Source: Nocardia farcinica (GTDB lineage: Bacteria > Actinomycetota > Actinomycetes > Mycobacteriales > Mycobacteriaceae). Taken from it: a stretch of DNA of 64,000 nt. This document shows positions 15,967-24,533 of the stretch, in pieces (position 1 is the first letter of the stretch; the number at the start of each line of letters is the position of its first letter). Location: positions 1,488,001 through 1,552,000 of the forward strand of contig NZ_LN868938.1 of NCBI RefSeq assembly GCF_001182745.1, read 5' to 3'. The notes beneath the pieces were generated by a model. That model was given only the letters and a program-made list of their open reading frames with translations, was not told the DNA's origin and ran no database searches. Both the position numbers and the translations under genes were made by a program.

Positions 15967-16433
15967 CACGAATCCCGCTCCAGCAGGAAGTAGAAGTGCT
16001 CACCGCGGCTGAGCACCAGCTCGGGCCTGCCGTTCATGATGCCCATGAGGGTGTTCTCGTCGAGCCACTTGAAATGGTCGAAGACGGCGCGGCCGTCGTA
16101 GACCATGGTCGCGGTGACCTCGCCGCGGAACTCGATGTTCCACAACGTCGCCTCACCCTGGCCGAGTTCCACATTGGAGAACAGGCTGCCGTCCTCGGCG
16201 CGGCAGATGAGCGGCTTGGCATCGTCGAGCGCCAGGAAGTGCTTGCCGTACCAGCGGCTGGCGGGCAGCGCCCGGCACAGCGGATGACCGGTCGGGAAGG
16301 CATCGCCGCGCCAGTTGCCGAGGATGTCCTCGGCCCGCGCGGTCGGCAGCTGCGCCCACAGCCGGTCCAGGTCGCGGGGCGAGACGCCCTCGTGCTGCTC
16401 GCGCAGTTGCCGCCAGTCGATCTGTTCGCTCAT
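15966..16433 (-). CDS. GXWXG/DUF4334 domain protein
   Basis: 155 residues. The N-terminal GXWXG motif appears as ILGNWRGDAFPTGH. The C-terminal DUF4334 half shows ATLWNIEFRGEVTATMVYDGRAVFDHFKWLDENTLMGIMNG. Both domains occur together in a small family of unknown biochemical role, possibly ligand binding by a beta-rich fold. It is the first gene of an operon with a zinc alcohol dehydrogenase, so it probably assists metabolism of the same small molecule. Expression is probably repressed by the divergent TetR at 16526, through the two identical palindromes between them. Confidence 0.88.
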   Translation of the reverse strand: MSEQIDWRQLREQHEGVSPRDLDRLWAQLPTARAEDILGNWRGDAFPTGHPLCRALPASRWYGKHFLALDDAKPLICRAEDGSLFSNVELGQGEATLWNIEFRGEVTATMVYDGRAVFDHFKWLDENTLMGIMNGRPELVLSRGEHFYFLLERDS

Positions 16434-16456
16434 CACAGTCCTCGCCTCCGCCGGTG

Positions 16457-16507
16457 CCGAACCACCCGGTTCGCGGATCGACCTTATATCCGAACCAAAC
16501 GGTTCGG
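16457..16507. promoter_or_regulatory. Two tandem TetR operators (CCGAACC-N4-GGTTCGG)
   Basis: CCGAACC-ACCC-GGTTCG (16457-16473) and CCGAACC-AAAC-GGTTCGG (16490-16507) share the same arms, and their centres are 33 bp apart, three helical turns. They fill the divergent region between the GXWXG/ADH operon and the TetR gene. Confidence 0.75.
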
Positions 16508-16525
16508 CAAGATAGGATCGTCGGC

Positions 16526-17089
16526 ATGCGTGCAGCTGGAGAGGCCACCCGGGAGCGGATACTCGCGGCGGCGAAGGCCGAGTTCGCCGAGTTCGGCGTC
16601 GCCGGTGCGCGGATCAATCGCATCGCCACGGCCGCCCGCGCCAGCAAGGACCGGCTCTACGCCTACTTCCCCGGCAAGGACGAGTTGTACGCGGCCGTCA
16701 CCGAACGCTGGACGGCACAGACCACCGCGGAGACGGCGCTGGCGGCCGACGACCTGCCCGGCTACGTCGGGCGGTTGTTCGATCATTTCGTGGCCAACCC
16801 CGACAATGCCCGGTTGCAGGCGTGGGCCGATCTGGAACCGACGACGCACGCGGCCGTCGCCACGGTGCTGAAGGCGGCGATCGCCCCGAAGCTGGCCGAG
16901 ATCCGGCGCGGCCAGGCCGCGGGCACGGTGACCACCGAGTTCCATCCGGCCGCCTTGCTGCGCATCCTCACCGATCTGGCGCGCACGTCGGCCACCCACG
17001 CGATCCAGGCCACGTCCGGGCCGAGCCGGGCGGCGCAGCGCGAGGCGATCGTGCTGGCCGCGCGCCGCCTCGTCGAGCCTCGCCCCTGA
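16526..17089 (+). CDS. TetR-family regulator of the GXWXG/ADH operon
   Basis: 187 residues. The N-terminal HTH is classical: ATRERILAAAKAEFAEFGVAGARINRIATAARASKDRLYAYFPGKDELYAAV. The all-helical C-terminal ligand domain is undefined. The gene is divergent from the GXWXG/alcohol-dehydrogenase operon with tandem CCGAACC palindromes between them, so it very likely represses that operon and itself. Its inducer is probably the alcohol or aldehyde handled by the enzyme. The ATG at 16526 is used because the HTH begins only seven residues later; a possible earlier frame from 16454 would run through both operators. Confidence 0.9.
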   Translation: MRAAGEATRERILAAAKAEFAEFGVAGARINRIATAARASKDRLYAYFPGKDELYAAVTERWTAQTTAETALAADDLPGYVGRLFDHFVANPDNARLQAWADLEPTTHAAVATVLKAAIAPKLAEIRRGQAAGTVTTEFHPAALLRILTDLARTSATHAIQATSGPSRAAQREAIVLAARRLVEPRP

Positions 17090-17115
17090 TCGGAAACCTT
17101 GGGGTGCGGCGTCTT

Positions 17116-17760
17116 TCAGCGACCGGGCGCGTCCCCGTACACGATCAGCCAGATCGCCCGGCCCAGCGCCGCGGCCAGGGCATCGTCGCCGACCGCCGAG
17201 TTCGACGCGAACGCGGTCGCGATGGCGCGTTCCACCATCGCGGTCAACACCAGTGCCGTCGCGGCGCTGTCCACCGCGGGGTCGATTCGACCGGCCGCTT
17301 TCTCGGCGTCCAGGCGCTCGCGCACGATCGCCACGAACGCGGCGACGCGGCCGCGCCAGTAGCGGCCGACCGCCCGGTCGTAGGCGGCCACCTCGCTCAG
17401 GGCCAGCAGCAGGTAGCGGTGTTCGCGGAACCCGGCGATCATCGCCGCGATGGCCGCGACGACACCGGCCGGTTCCTCGGTGTGCTCGGCACGCCACCAG
17501 TTCTCGGCGGCCTCGAACAGGTCGGTGGTCGCCAGTTCGGCCATCCGGACCAGTAGCTCGCTCTTGTCCGGGAAGTAGCGGTAGAAGGTCGAGCGCGCCG
17601 CGCCCGAGGCCGCGGCGATCTTCTGCACGGCGATCTCGGTGTAGGGGGTGCCGTCGGCGAGCAGGTCCTCGACGGCGGCCAGCACGCGCCGCTCGAATTC
17701 GGCGCGGCGCTCGTCGTCCGGCTTGCGCGCGCTCCTGGGCACCCGGGTCAGCGACGGCAT
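17116..17760 (-). CDS. TetR-family regulator, divergent from the flavoprotein operon
   Basis: 214 residues. The HTH is at about 22-70: FERRVLAAVEDLLADGTPYTEIAVQKIAAASGAARSTFYRYFPDKSELLVRM. The C-terminal domain has alternating Arg and hydrophobic helices without an assignable ligand. It faces the FAD monooxygenase gene across 160 bp that holds a 17-bp perfect palindrome, its likely operator. It ends 27 bp from the end of the other TetR gene, in convergent orientation. The start was placed at ATG 17760 because the conserved HTH begins shortly after; the open frame continues upstream without support. Confidence 0.88.
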   Translation of the reverse strand: MPSLTRVPRSARKPDDERRAEFERRVLAAVEDLLADGTPYTEIAVQKIAAASGAARSTFYRYFPDKSELLVRMAELATTDLFEAAENWWRAEHTEEPAGVVAAIAAMIAGFREHRYLLLALSEVAAYDRAVGRYWRGRVAAFVAIVRERLDAEKAAGRIDPAVDSAATALVLTAMVERAIATAFASNSAVGDDALAAALGRAIWLIVYGDAPGR

Positions 17761-17847
17761 CCGGCACCCGTCCTCGCGGCGCGCGAGAGCCGTTCGGGTC
17801 GGCGGCGTGGCTGCATGTCGACCATTGTGCCCGCATCCGCACAGTCG

Positions 17848-17896
17848 TTGACAATCCCGCGCCGGGCCCGGACCATCAATCGGACAGTGTGTCCGA
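17848..17896 (+). promoter_or_regulatory. Promoter and TetR operator of the flavoprotein operon
   Basis: TTGACA at 17848-17853 is a perfect -35 box; the -10 (GACCAT around 17871) is weak. The palindrome TCGGACA-GTG-TGTCCGA (17880-17896) lies over the expected transcription start. Confidence 0.6.
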
Positions 17897-17920
17897 GACT
17901 TAGTGACCGAGGTGGTCGGA

Positions 17921-19336
17921 ATGAGCGGTACCCCCGCCACGGGCGTCGAGGAAACCGAGGTCGTCGTCGTCGGGGCGCGCTGTGCCGGATCGGCCGCGGC
18001 CACCGCCTTCGCCCGGGCGGGCCGGGCGGTCGTGCTGCTCGACGCGGCCCGCTTTCCCTCCGACACGCTGTCCACCCACCTGCTGTGGCCCGCGGGCGTG
18101 GCCGAACTCCGGCGGCTCGGCGCGCTGGACCGGGTGCTGGCGCTCGGCGCCCCGCCCCTGCGCACCGCCTTCGCCGCGGGCGCCGGGCTGGCGGTGCGGT
18201 CGAGGTTCGAGCCGGTCGACGGGATCGACTACGCGCTGTGCGTGCGGCGCACCGGCTTGGACGCGGCACTGGTGGCGACCGCCACGGCGGCGGGGGCGCA
18301 GCTGCGCGAGGGGGCCCGCGTCGCGGAACTGGTCTGGGAGCGCGGGCGCTGCGTGGGTGTCCGCTACGCCGAGGGGAACGGTCTCCGGGAGCTGCGGGCG
18401 GCGCTGGTGGTGGGAGCGGACGGGCGGCGCAGCACGGTCGCCCGGCTGGCCTGCGCGGGCGAGCCCTGGCTGGCGCGGGCGAGCGGACGCGACTGCTTCT
18501 ACGCCTACTGGCGCGATGTCCACCATGATCGCCGCGCGATCGCCGCCCAATGGCGCGAGGGCACCGACCTGGGCACGGCGTTCCCGTGCGACGACGGCCT
18601 GCTGTTGAGCCTCGTGCAGCCCGCCGCGAGCACCGAGCGGCTCGGACCGGGCACCGCCGAACGGCGTTATACCGCGGCGATCGCGCGGATTCCGGGTCTG
18701 GCGGCGCGGCTGGCGGGCTGCGAGCGGGTGGGGCGGGTGCGCTCGGCGACCGGACTGGTCTCCTATTTCCGCCGGTCGGCCGGTCCGGGCTGGGCGTTGC
18801 CGGGCGACGCAGGCCATTTCAAGGATCCCGTCACCGCACAAGGCATCCGGGACGCGCTGCGGTACGGCCGCCTGCTCGGCGAGCAGGCGGCGCCGATGCT
18901 CGACGACACCCACGCACTCGACGCGGCGGTGACCGCCTGGGAACGCGAGCGCGTGGCCGAGTGCCTGGAGATCTTCCAGTGGACGAACCGGCTCGCCCGC
19001 GGCACCGCCATGAACTCCCTCGAGACCGAGCTGTACCGGGCGGCACAGGCCGACCCCGCGCTGGCTTCGGCGGTGACCGCGATCTTCTCGCGGACCCGGC
19101 GCCCCACCGACATTCTCGGTCCCGCACGCGGCGCCGCCCTCACGGTCTCGGCGCTGCGCCGGGCGTTTCCCGGCATCGGTCCGGTGCTCGGCGATCTCGC
19201 CGCCGAGGCCCGCGACGCGGTCGCCGACTGGTGGCAGGCGCGGGCGCTGGCACACCACCGGTTCGGCGCGCAGTCGTCCGCCCTCGCGGCGGCCACCCCT
19301 CCCTCCGCCGTCTGCTCAGGAGATCGACATGGATGA
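17921..19336 (+). CDS. FAD-dependent monooxygenase (PHBH-fold, FAD_binding_3)
   Basis: 471 residues from ATG 17921, which has GAGGTGG six bases upstream; an in-frame GTG at 17903 is possible. Group A flavoprotein motifs are present: the FAD dinucleotide VVVGARCAGSAAATAFARAGRAVVLLDAARFPSDTLSTH, LVVGADGRRSTVARLA (the DG motif) and GWALPGDAGHFKDPVTAQGIRDAL (the GD motif). The enzyme should use NAD(P)H and O2 to hydroxylate or reduce an organic substrate; geranylgeranyl-reductase-like proteins look similar. It overlaps the next flavoprotein gene by 8 bp, so the two act together, and it is controlled by the divergent TetR. Confidence 0.9.
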   Translation: MSGTPATGVEETEVVVVGARCAGSAAATAFARAGRAVVLLDAARFPSDTLSTHLLWPAGVAELRRLGALDRVLALGAPPLRTAFAAGAGLAVRSRFEPVDGIDYALCVRRTGLDAALVATATAAGAQLREGARVAELVWERGRCVGVRYAEGNGLRELRAALVVGADGRRSTVARLACAGEPWLARASGRDCFYAYWRDVHHDRRAIAAQWREGTDLGTAFPCDDGLLLSLVQPAASTERLGPGTAERRYTAAIARIPGLAARLAGCERVGRVRSATGLVSYFRRSAGPGWALPGDAGHFKDPVTAQGIRDALRYGRLLGEQAAPMLDDTHALDAAVTAWERERVAECLEIFQWTNRLARGTAMNSLETELYRAAQADPALASAVTAIFSRTRRPTDILGPARGAALTVSALRRAFPGIGPVLGDLAAEARDAVADWWQARALAHHRFGAQSSALAAATPPSAVCSGDRHG

Positions 19337-21098
19337 CAAGCGACCGGGCATCGTGAACCGCCGCGACGTGCTCCGCGGGGCGCTGGCCGCGGGTCTCGGC
19401 CTCGCCGCCACCGCACCAGCGGCCGCGGCGCAGCGACGCCGAACGCCGTGGTTGCGCACCGGCGGCGGGCGCAGCGTCGCGATCTTCGGCGGCGGCGTGG
19501 CGGGACTGTCGGCCGCCCACGAACTCGTCGAACGCGGTTACCAGGTGACCGTGTACGAGCCCGCTCATCTCGGCGGCAAGGCGCGCAGCATGGCGGTGCC
19601 GGGGACCGCCCGCGACGGGCGGCTCGATCTGCCCGGCGAGCACGGATTCCGGTTCTTCCCCGGCTGTTACCAGAACATCCCCGAGATGATGCGGCGCATC
19701 CCGTTCCCGGGGAACCCGAACGGTGTGGCGGACAATCTGATTCGCGTCGAGGGCACGGTGGCCGGCTTCCGGGGCAGGCCGCCGATCTTCGTTCCGGTGG
19801 AGGTCGGCGCGATCGATCAGCTGACGCCGCAGCGGTTACAGAACACGGTGGTGGGCGGGCTGAGTTTCATTCCCGAACTGCCGCCCGACGAGCTGGCCTT
19901 CTTCGGCAGGCAGATGATGATGTGGTTCACCTCCTGCGATGCCCGCCGCTTCGGGCAGTGGGAGCACATGACCTGGGCGCAGGCGCTCCGGGCCGAGGGC
20001 AAGTCCGCGGCCTACCGCGAGTACCTGGTCAGCGCGCTGACCAGGATCACCGTGGCGGCCAAGCCGCACATGAGTTCCGCGCGCACCATCGGCACGATCG
20101 GCGAGGCGCTGGTACTGGCAGGCACCGGGCTGATCAAGGAGTATTCCGGCGGGATCGACCGCATCCTGAACCGGCCGACCAACGAGGCATGGATCGACCC
20201 GTGGGTCGACCATCTGCGTGCGAGCGGGGTGCGTTTCGTGCTCGGCCGGGCGGCGAGCGCGCTGGAGCTGGCCGAGGGGCAGATCGCTGCGGTGCGGCTG
20301 AGCGGTGGCGAGCGGGTGACCGCGGACTGGTACGTCTGCGCGATGCCGGTGGAGCGGACGGTACCGCTGCTGAGCAACGCCGTGCTCGACGCCGACCCGA
20401 GCCTGGCGGGCATGCGTGAGCTGGTGGTGGACTGGATGGTCGGCATCCAGTACTACCTGCGCACACCGACCGACATCCCGGAGGGCCACATCGCCGCGCT
20501 CGGCTCGCCGTGGGCGTTGACCGCACTGCGGCAGGCGCCGATGTGGGTGGGCGATTTCGCCGCCCGCTACGGCGACGGCACGGTCCGCGAGTGCCTGTCC
20601 GTCGACATCTCCGACTGGGACACCCCCGGCATCCTCTACGGCCGAACCGCCAAGGAATGCTCCGCCGAGGAGATCGCCGCCGAAGTGTGGGCGCAGCTGA
20701 AGGAATGGCTCAACACCGCCACCGGCTGGCTGCGCGACGAGGACGTGCACTCCTGGCATCTCGATCCGGGCATCACCTGGGGCCGCGGCGGTATCGAGAA
20801 CGCGACCCCGCTGCTGGTCAACACGGTCGGCTCGTACGCGAACCGGCCGGAGGCGCGCTGCGCGATCCCCAACCTGTTCTTCGGCGGCGACCACGTGCGC
20901 AACCACATCGATCTGGCGACGATGGAGGGCGCCAACGAGTCCGGGCGCGCCGCGGCGAACGCGATCATGGACGCCGCCGACGACCCCGGCCCGCGGGCGC
21001 CGATCTTCCCGCTCGTGCGGGTGCCGGTGTTCGAGGCGGCCAAGGCGATCGACGCCGACCGGTATCGGGCCGGGCTGCCGCACGTGCTCGACGTCTGA
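19329..21098 (+). CDS. Exported FAD amine-oxidase-type oxidoreductase (hydroxysqualene-dehydroxylase-like)
   Basis: 589 residues. The N-terminus has a twin-arginine-type signal, VNRRDVLRGALAAGLGLAATAPAAAA. A FAD motif follows, VAIFGGGVAGLSAAHELVERGYQVTVYEP, then GKARSMAVPG. The block DLPGEHGFRFFPGCYQNIPEMMRRIP is typical of the HpnE/phytoene-desaturase-like family. The C-terminal FAD contact is NLFFGGDHVRNHIDLATMEGANESGRAAANAIM. These enzymes desaturate or dehydroxylate isoprenoid lipids. The Tat-like signal suggests the folded flavoprotein is exported or membrane-associated. It is translationally coupled to the upstream monooxygenase. Confidence 0.88.
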   Translation: MDDKRPGIVNRRDVLRGALAAGLGLAATAPAAAAQRRRTPWLRTGGGRSVAIFGGGVAGLSAAHELVERGYQVTVYEPAHLGGKARSMAVPGTARDGRLDLPGEHGFRFFPGCYQNIPEMMRRIPFPGNPNGVADNLIRVEGTVAGFRGRPPIFVPVEVGAIDQLTPQRLQNTVVGGLSFIPELPPDELAFFGRQMMMWFTSCDARRFGQWEHMTWAQALRAEGKSAAYREYLVSALTRITVAAKPHMSSARTIGTIGEALVLAGTGLIKEYSGGIDRILNRPTNEAWIDPWVDHLRASGVRFVLGRAASALELAEGQIAAVRLSGGERVTADWYVCAMPVERTVPLLSNAVLDADPSLAGMRELVVDWMVGIQYYLRTPTDIPEGHIAALGSPWALTALRQAPMWVGDFAARYGDGTVRECLSVDISDWDTPGILYGRTAKECSAEEIAAEVWAQLKEWLNTATGWLRDEDVHSWHLDPGITWGRGGIENATPLLVNTVGSYANRPEARCAIPNLFFGGDHVRNHIDLATMEGANESGRAAANAIMDAADDPGPRAPIFPLVRVPVFEAAKAIDADRYRAGLPHVLDV

Positions 21099-21111
21099 CA
21101 TCGCCTCCGGT

Positions 21112-22176
21112 TCAGCCCGGTGTCGCGGCGAGTGAGCCGAGTTCCCGGATCGCGGCGCAGCTGCGCCGGACCATGGCGGCGAACATGGCGTCGCCGCGCT
21201 CGCTCGGCGTACCGTAGGCCGCCCCGAACACGGCGACCAGCGGACCCTGCGGCATCGCGAAGACGTAGTCGCGCCGGCATTGCCCGAGGGTGTATCCGGT
21301 GACGCCGAGCTCGCACAACGCCCGCCAGTACTGTTCGACGAGCGCGTCCTCGTGGCGTGCCCGGTCGGCGGGGTCGAGCGCGGTACCGACGAAATAGGCC
21401 AGATCCCGTGCGGGCAGGCCCAATCCGAGGGTCTGCCAGTCGACGGCGGTGACGGTGCCGCCGCCGCGGGTGTCGAACAGCAGGTTGTCGAGCCGGTAGT
21501 CGCCGTGGACGAGCGCGAATCGCTCCGGGCGGGCCACCAGCCAGTCCGCCGACCCGGCGGCGCAGGCCCGCAGCGTGTCGGCATCGGCGGGGTCCAGCCG
21601 GTCGCCGAGGCGCGCGAGGAAGGTGTCGAGCGCCGGGCCGTAGAGGTCGGCCAGCATCGCCGCCTCGCCGGGCCCGGTGAGCGACAGGCCCGGTTCGTCG
21701 AGCAGCGTGGGGTCGCACCAGCGCGGCGCGTGCAGTCCGGCGAGATTCCGGACGGCGGCGGCGGCCTCCGGGTAGCCGCAGCCGGCGATCTGGTCGCCCG
21801 GCGTGGCCGGGGCCAGATCCTCGAGCAGGAGGGTGAACTCGGCGCCGTCGCCCCGGCTGACGGCGTGATGACACCGCGGCACCCGCACCGCCACCGTCGC
21901 CGCCAGACGGGTGTAGAACGCGACCTCCTGCCGGTAGGGGCCGGCGAGCATGGCGCGGGTACCGGGGTCGGCGGCGGGCAGCTTGGCCAGCACGCGTTCG
22001 GGCACGCCTGCGCCGTCGAGGTGGACACGGTACACGGCGCCGATCTGGCCGGTGCCGACCGGTTCGACGCGGGCGGCCCGCACCGGGCGGCCGAGCGCGC
22101 GACCGAGCCACTCCGGGGTGAGTTCCGCTGCGGTGCAGGCCGGTTCGAGGTCCGCGGCGGTGACGTCGGCGCTCAC
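21112..22176 (-). CDS. Aminoglycoside-phosphotransferase-fold kinase-like protein
   Basis: 354 residues of the APH/EcKinase fold. The nucleotide lobe shows GTGQIGAVYRVHLD and VLAKLP. The catalytic loop is ALVHGDYRLDNLLF, and the metal-binding motif is VDWQTLGLGLPARDLAYF. It resembles the phosphotransferases found near fatty-acyl and steroid catabolic genes rather than resistance enzymes. The substrate is unknown. The GTG at 22176 overlaps the stop of a 46-codon ORF (GTGA), which in turn overlaps an SDR gene, forming one tightly coupled minus-strand operon. Confidence 0.88.
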   Translation of the reverse strand: MSADVTAADLEPACTAAELTPEWLGRALGRPVRAARVEPVGTGQIGAVYRVHLDGAGVPERVLAKLPAADPGTRAMLAGPYRQEVAFYTRLAATVAVRVPRCHHAVSRGDGAEFTLLLEDLAPATPGDQIAGCGYPEAAAAVRNLAGLHAPRWCDPTLLDEPGLSLTGPGEAAMLADLYGPALDTFLARLGDRLDPADADTLRACAAGSADWLVARPERFALVHGDYRLDNLLFDTRGGGTVTAVDWQTLGLGLPARDLAYFVGTALDPADRARHEDALVEQYWRALCELGVTGYTLGQCRRDYVFAMPQGPLVAVFGAAYGTPSERGDAMFAAMVRRSCAAIRELGSLAATPG

Positions 22177-22313
22177 GCTGTGGTGCTTCCCGGATCGGCG
22201 AGCAGCCCGGCGAACCGCGCCGGGTCGCGGCGGCGCTCCCAGGCTGCCGGCACGGGCGCGAGGTCGGCGGGGGTGGAGCACCCGAGTTCGGGGAAGCGTG
22301 GTACGGCACTCAT
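22173..22313 (-). CDS. 46-residue translationally coupled micro-ORF
   Basis: Codes for MSAVPRFPELGCSTPADL then APVPAAWERRRDPARFAGLLADPGSTTA. Its ATG overlaps the TGA of the upstream SDR (ATGA at 22310-22313). Its own TGA overlaps the GTG of the phosphotransferase (GTGA at 22173-22176). The overlap at both ends is strong evidence that it is translated. No domain is recognised. It may be a small binding partner, or only a coupling peptide that keeps ribosomes moving between the two enzymes. Confidence 0.65.
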   Translation of the reverse strand: MSAVPRFPELGCSTPADLAPVPAAWERRRDPARFAGLLADPGSTTA

Positions 22314-23206
22314 CGGCGGGCCCGCCGCCCGATCATGTGCTCGAGGTCGCCGAGTTCCCAGGGGGGATCGGCGTGGTGGTCGCGGTAGCCGAGAACGGCC
22401 GGCGTGGGCCGCTCGAACCGGCCGACGAATCCGCCCGCGGCGACGAAGACCTGCCCGGTGACATCGGCGGCGCGGTCCCCGGCGAGGAACAGGTACAGCC
22501 GCGCGGCGTACTCGGCGGGCGGCGCGTCGAGCGCGCCGTGCGCGGACACCTCGTCGAGCAGCCCGCGCCGGTGCAGCTCCCGGATCTTCGCCTCGTAGCC
22601 CGGCCCGCTGGACAGGCGGGTCTTCGCGCCCGGGCACACGACGTTCGCGCGGACGCCGTGCTCCTTCAGCTCCGCCGCGACGGCCAGCGTCAGACTGGTG
22701 ACCGCGCCCTTGCCCGCCGCGTATCCGGTCCCGCCGTAGTCGCCGAGGTAGGCGAAGGAACCGGTGGTGACGATCGACCCGCGACCCTGGGCGACCATGT
22801 GCGGCGCCACCGCCCGGCAGGTGGCGAACGCCGTACCCAGGTGCGCCTCCAGCAGTGCATTCCATTGCGGCTCGGTGACATTCAGGATCGACGAGCCGTC
22901 CGGCTCGGGCACGCCGGCGCAGTTCACCAGCACGTCGACCGCGCCGAACTCGGCGCGGCAGGTGGCGACGGCCTGCTGCGCCACCGCCTCGTGCGCCGCC
23001 GACCCCGGCACCCCGACCACCCTGCCGCCCTGCCGCGCGCGGGCGCCGAGGTGCGCGACCGCGGCGTCGACCGCGGCGCTGTCGCGCCCGTTCACGACCA
23101 CCCCCGCGCCCTCGGCTGCCAGGGCCTCGGCGACGGCGCGGCCGATGCCGCTGGTCGCGCCGACGACCACCGCACCGCGGCCACGCATCGATCCATGTCC
23201 GCTCAT
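22310..23206 (-). CDS. Short-chain dehydrogenase/reductase
   Basis: 298 residues, classical SDR. The cofactor motif is VVVGATSGIGRAVAEALAAEGAGVVVNGRD, the NAG region reads LVNCAGV, and the catalytic residues appear as IVTTGSFAYLGDYGGTGYAAGKG with Ser, Tyr and Lys in place. Arg after the first strand (NGRD) suggests a preference for NADP(H). The C-terminus has an extra 25 residues ending HMIGRRARR. It is the first gene of the operon with the micro-ORF and the phosphotransferase. The substrate is unknown; the neighbouring sterol genes make a steroid or lipid ketone/alcohol plausible. Confidence 0.9.
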   Translation of the reverse strand: MSGHGSMRGRGAVVVGATSGIGRAVAEALAAEGAGVVVNGRDSAAVDAAVAHLGARARQGGRVVGVPGSAAHEAVAQQAVATCRAEFGAVDVLVNCAGVPEPDGSSILNVTEPQWNALLEAHLGTAFATCRAVAPHMVAQGRGSIVTTGSFAYLGDYGGTGYAAGKGAVTSLTLAVAAELKEHGVRANVVCPGAKTRLSSGPGYEAKIRELHRRGLLDEVSAHGALDAPPAEYAARLYLFLAGDRAADVTGQVFVAAGGFVGRFERPTPAVLGYRDHHADPPWELGDLEHMIGRRARR

Positions 23207-23254
23207 GCTCGGATTCGCTCACTTTCGTCGTGCCACCGGCGGGTATACCGGCGG

Positions 23255-24484
23255 TCAGCGCCTGCCCACGCCGGGCAGGCCGGCGAAGATGATCTCGAAG
23301 ACGCGGGGCGGGTCGTCGAGCCACCGGATGCCCGTCGAGGGCGTGAAGGGCGCGCCTTCGCTGGTGTCGGTGACGACGTAGTCGGCGTGCGAGCCGGGCA
23401 CCCGATCGGTGATGCCCGCGCAGCTCGGCCCGCCGGTCGCGTTCACCTTCGGCAGGTCCTCGGGATAGCTGTAGGGCTCACCACCCAGCATGAAGTTGGT
23501 GTTGAAGGCCGCGCCCGGCTGGTTGCCGCCGAAGATCGCCTCACCCTGGGGCAGCACCGACGCCACGCCGGTGACGATGCAGTAGAAGACCGGGTTGTAC
23601 CGGTTCAGCAATCCGGTGGTGGGGGCCAGCAGGCCGAGCGACTCGGCCAGCCGCCCCTCGTTCGCCGCGAGCACCGTGCCCGCCGTCTGCGCGAGCCCGG
23701 TCACGTTCATGAGCACCTCGTCGAACTCGGCGGCGTGCTCGGTGAGCGTCGTGGCGGTGCCGGTCGCGTTGTCGACGGTGTGCAGCAACTCGGGCGCGGT
23801 ATCGGCGTAGAGGTGCCCGACCTGGGCGGTGGCCGCCATGTCCGCGCGGAGCGCGGGCAGCGTCGGATTCATCTCGCGCAGGTAGGCGTCGGCGCGAGCG
23901 AGCAGGTCACCGAGCGTTTCGCCGCGGCCGTGCAACGCCTGCCCGATCGCGGACAGGGTGGCGTTGAGCTCGGCGGGATCGATCCGGGACAGGATGGTCG
24001 ACAGCCGTTGGAACAGGGTGTTGAACTCGACGGTCACCGATTCGCCGCGCACCAGCGCCCCCGCGCGCAGCGGCCGGTCCGACGGCTGCGGCGGCGCGAC
24101 GAACTTGACGTATTTGGCACCGAAGACCGTGGTGGAACGGATGTCGACCAGGGCGTTCTCCGGCACCATGCGCATCAGCTCGGGATCGAGGGCGAGCGTC
24201 AGCCGCACCCGGCCCGCGGCCGGTTCGATCGCGGCCACCCGGCCGATCTCCACGCCCCGCATGCGCACCTTGGCGTCGGGGTCGAGCACCAGGCCGCTCC
24301 GCGGCGCGTCGACGGTGACGACCGCGGTGGACTGGAACCGGCCGGTGAACATGGCCAGCGCCAGCAGCATGACGGCGAGGAGAACCGTCACCATCGCCAG
24401 GCCGGCGACCTTGAGCCGCAGTAGCGACCAGGCGGTGCGCAGCAGTACGTATCGCTCGTGGCTGTCGGATTGTCCTGCGTCCAC
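23255..24484 (-). CDS. Orphan MCE-family protein
   Basis: 409 residues. One N-terminal membrane segment (about 24-47, LKVAGLAMVTVLLAVMLLALAMF) is followed by the MCE domain (about 52-135) with VDAPRSGLVLDPDAKVRMRGVEIGRV and the late motif RSTTVFGAKYVKFVAPP. A long alpha-helical region and a C-terminal domain with FYCIVTGVASVL follow. Mce proteins form a tunnel for lipid import together with YrbE permeases. In mycolata they come in six-gene sets with two yrbE genes. This copy is alone, divergent from cyp51, so it may serve as a spare subunit or a dedicated sterol-binding protein. Confidence 0.88.
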   Translation of the reverse strand: MDAGQSDSHERYVLLRTAWSLLRLKVAGLAMVTVLLAVMLLALAMFTGRFQSTAVVTVDAPRSGLVLDPDAKVRMRGVEIGRVAAIEPAAGRVRLTLALDPELMRMVPENALVDIRSTTVFGAKYVKFVAPPQPSDRPLRAGALVRGESVTVEFNTLFQRLSTILSRIDPAELNATLSAIGQALHGRGETLGDLLARADAYLREMNPTLPALRADMAATAQVGHLYADTAPELLHTVDNATGTATTLTEHAAEFDEVLMNVTGLAQTAGTVLAANEGRLAESLGLLAPTTGLLNRYNPVFYCIVTGVASVLPQGEAIFGGNQPGAAFNTNFMLGGEPYSYPEDLPKVNATGGPSCAGITDRVPGSHADYVVTDTSEGAPFTPSTGIRWLDDPPRVFEIIFAGLPGVGRR

Positions 24485-24533
24485 TTCTCACCTCTCGCGA
24501 GAGGGCCGGGTGCGCGGGGCCGACCGCGACTCC

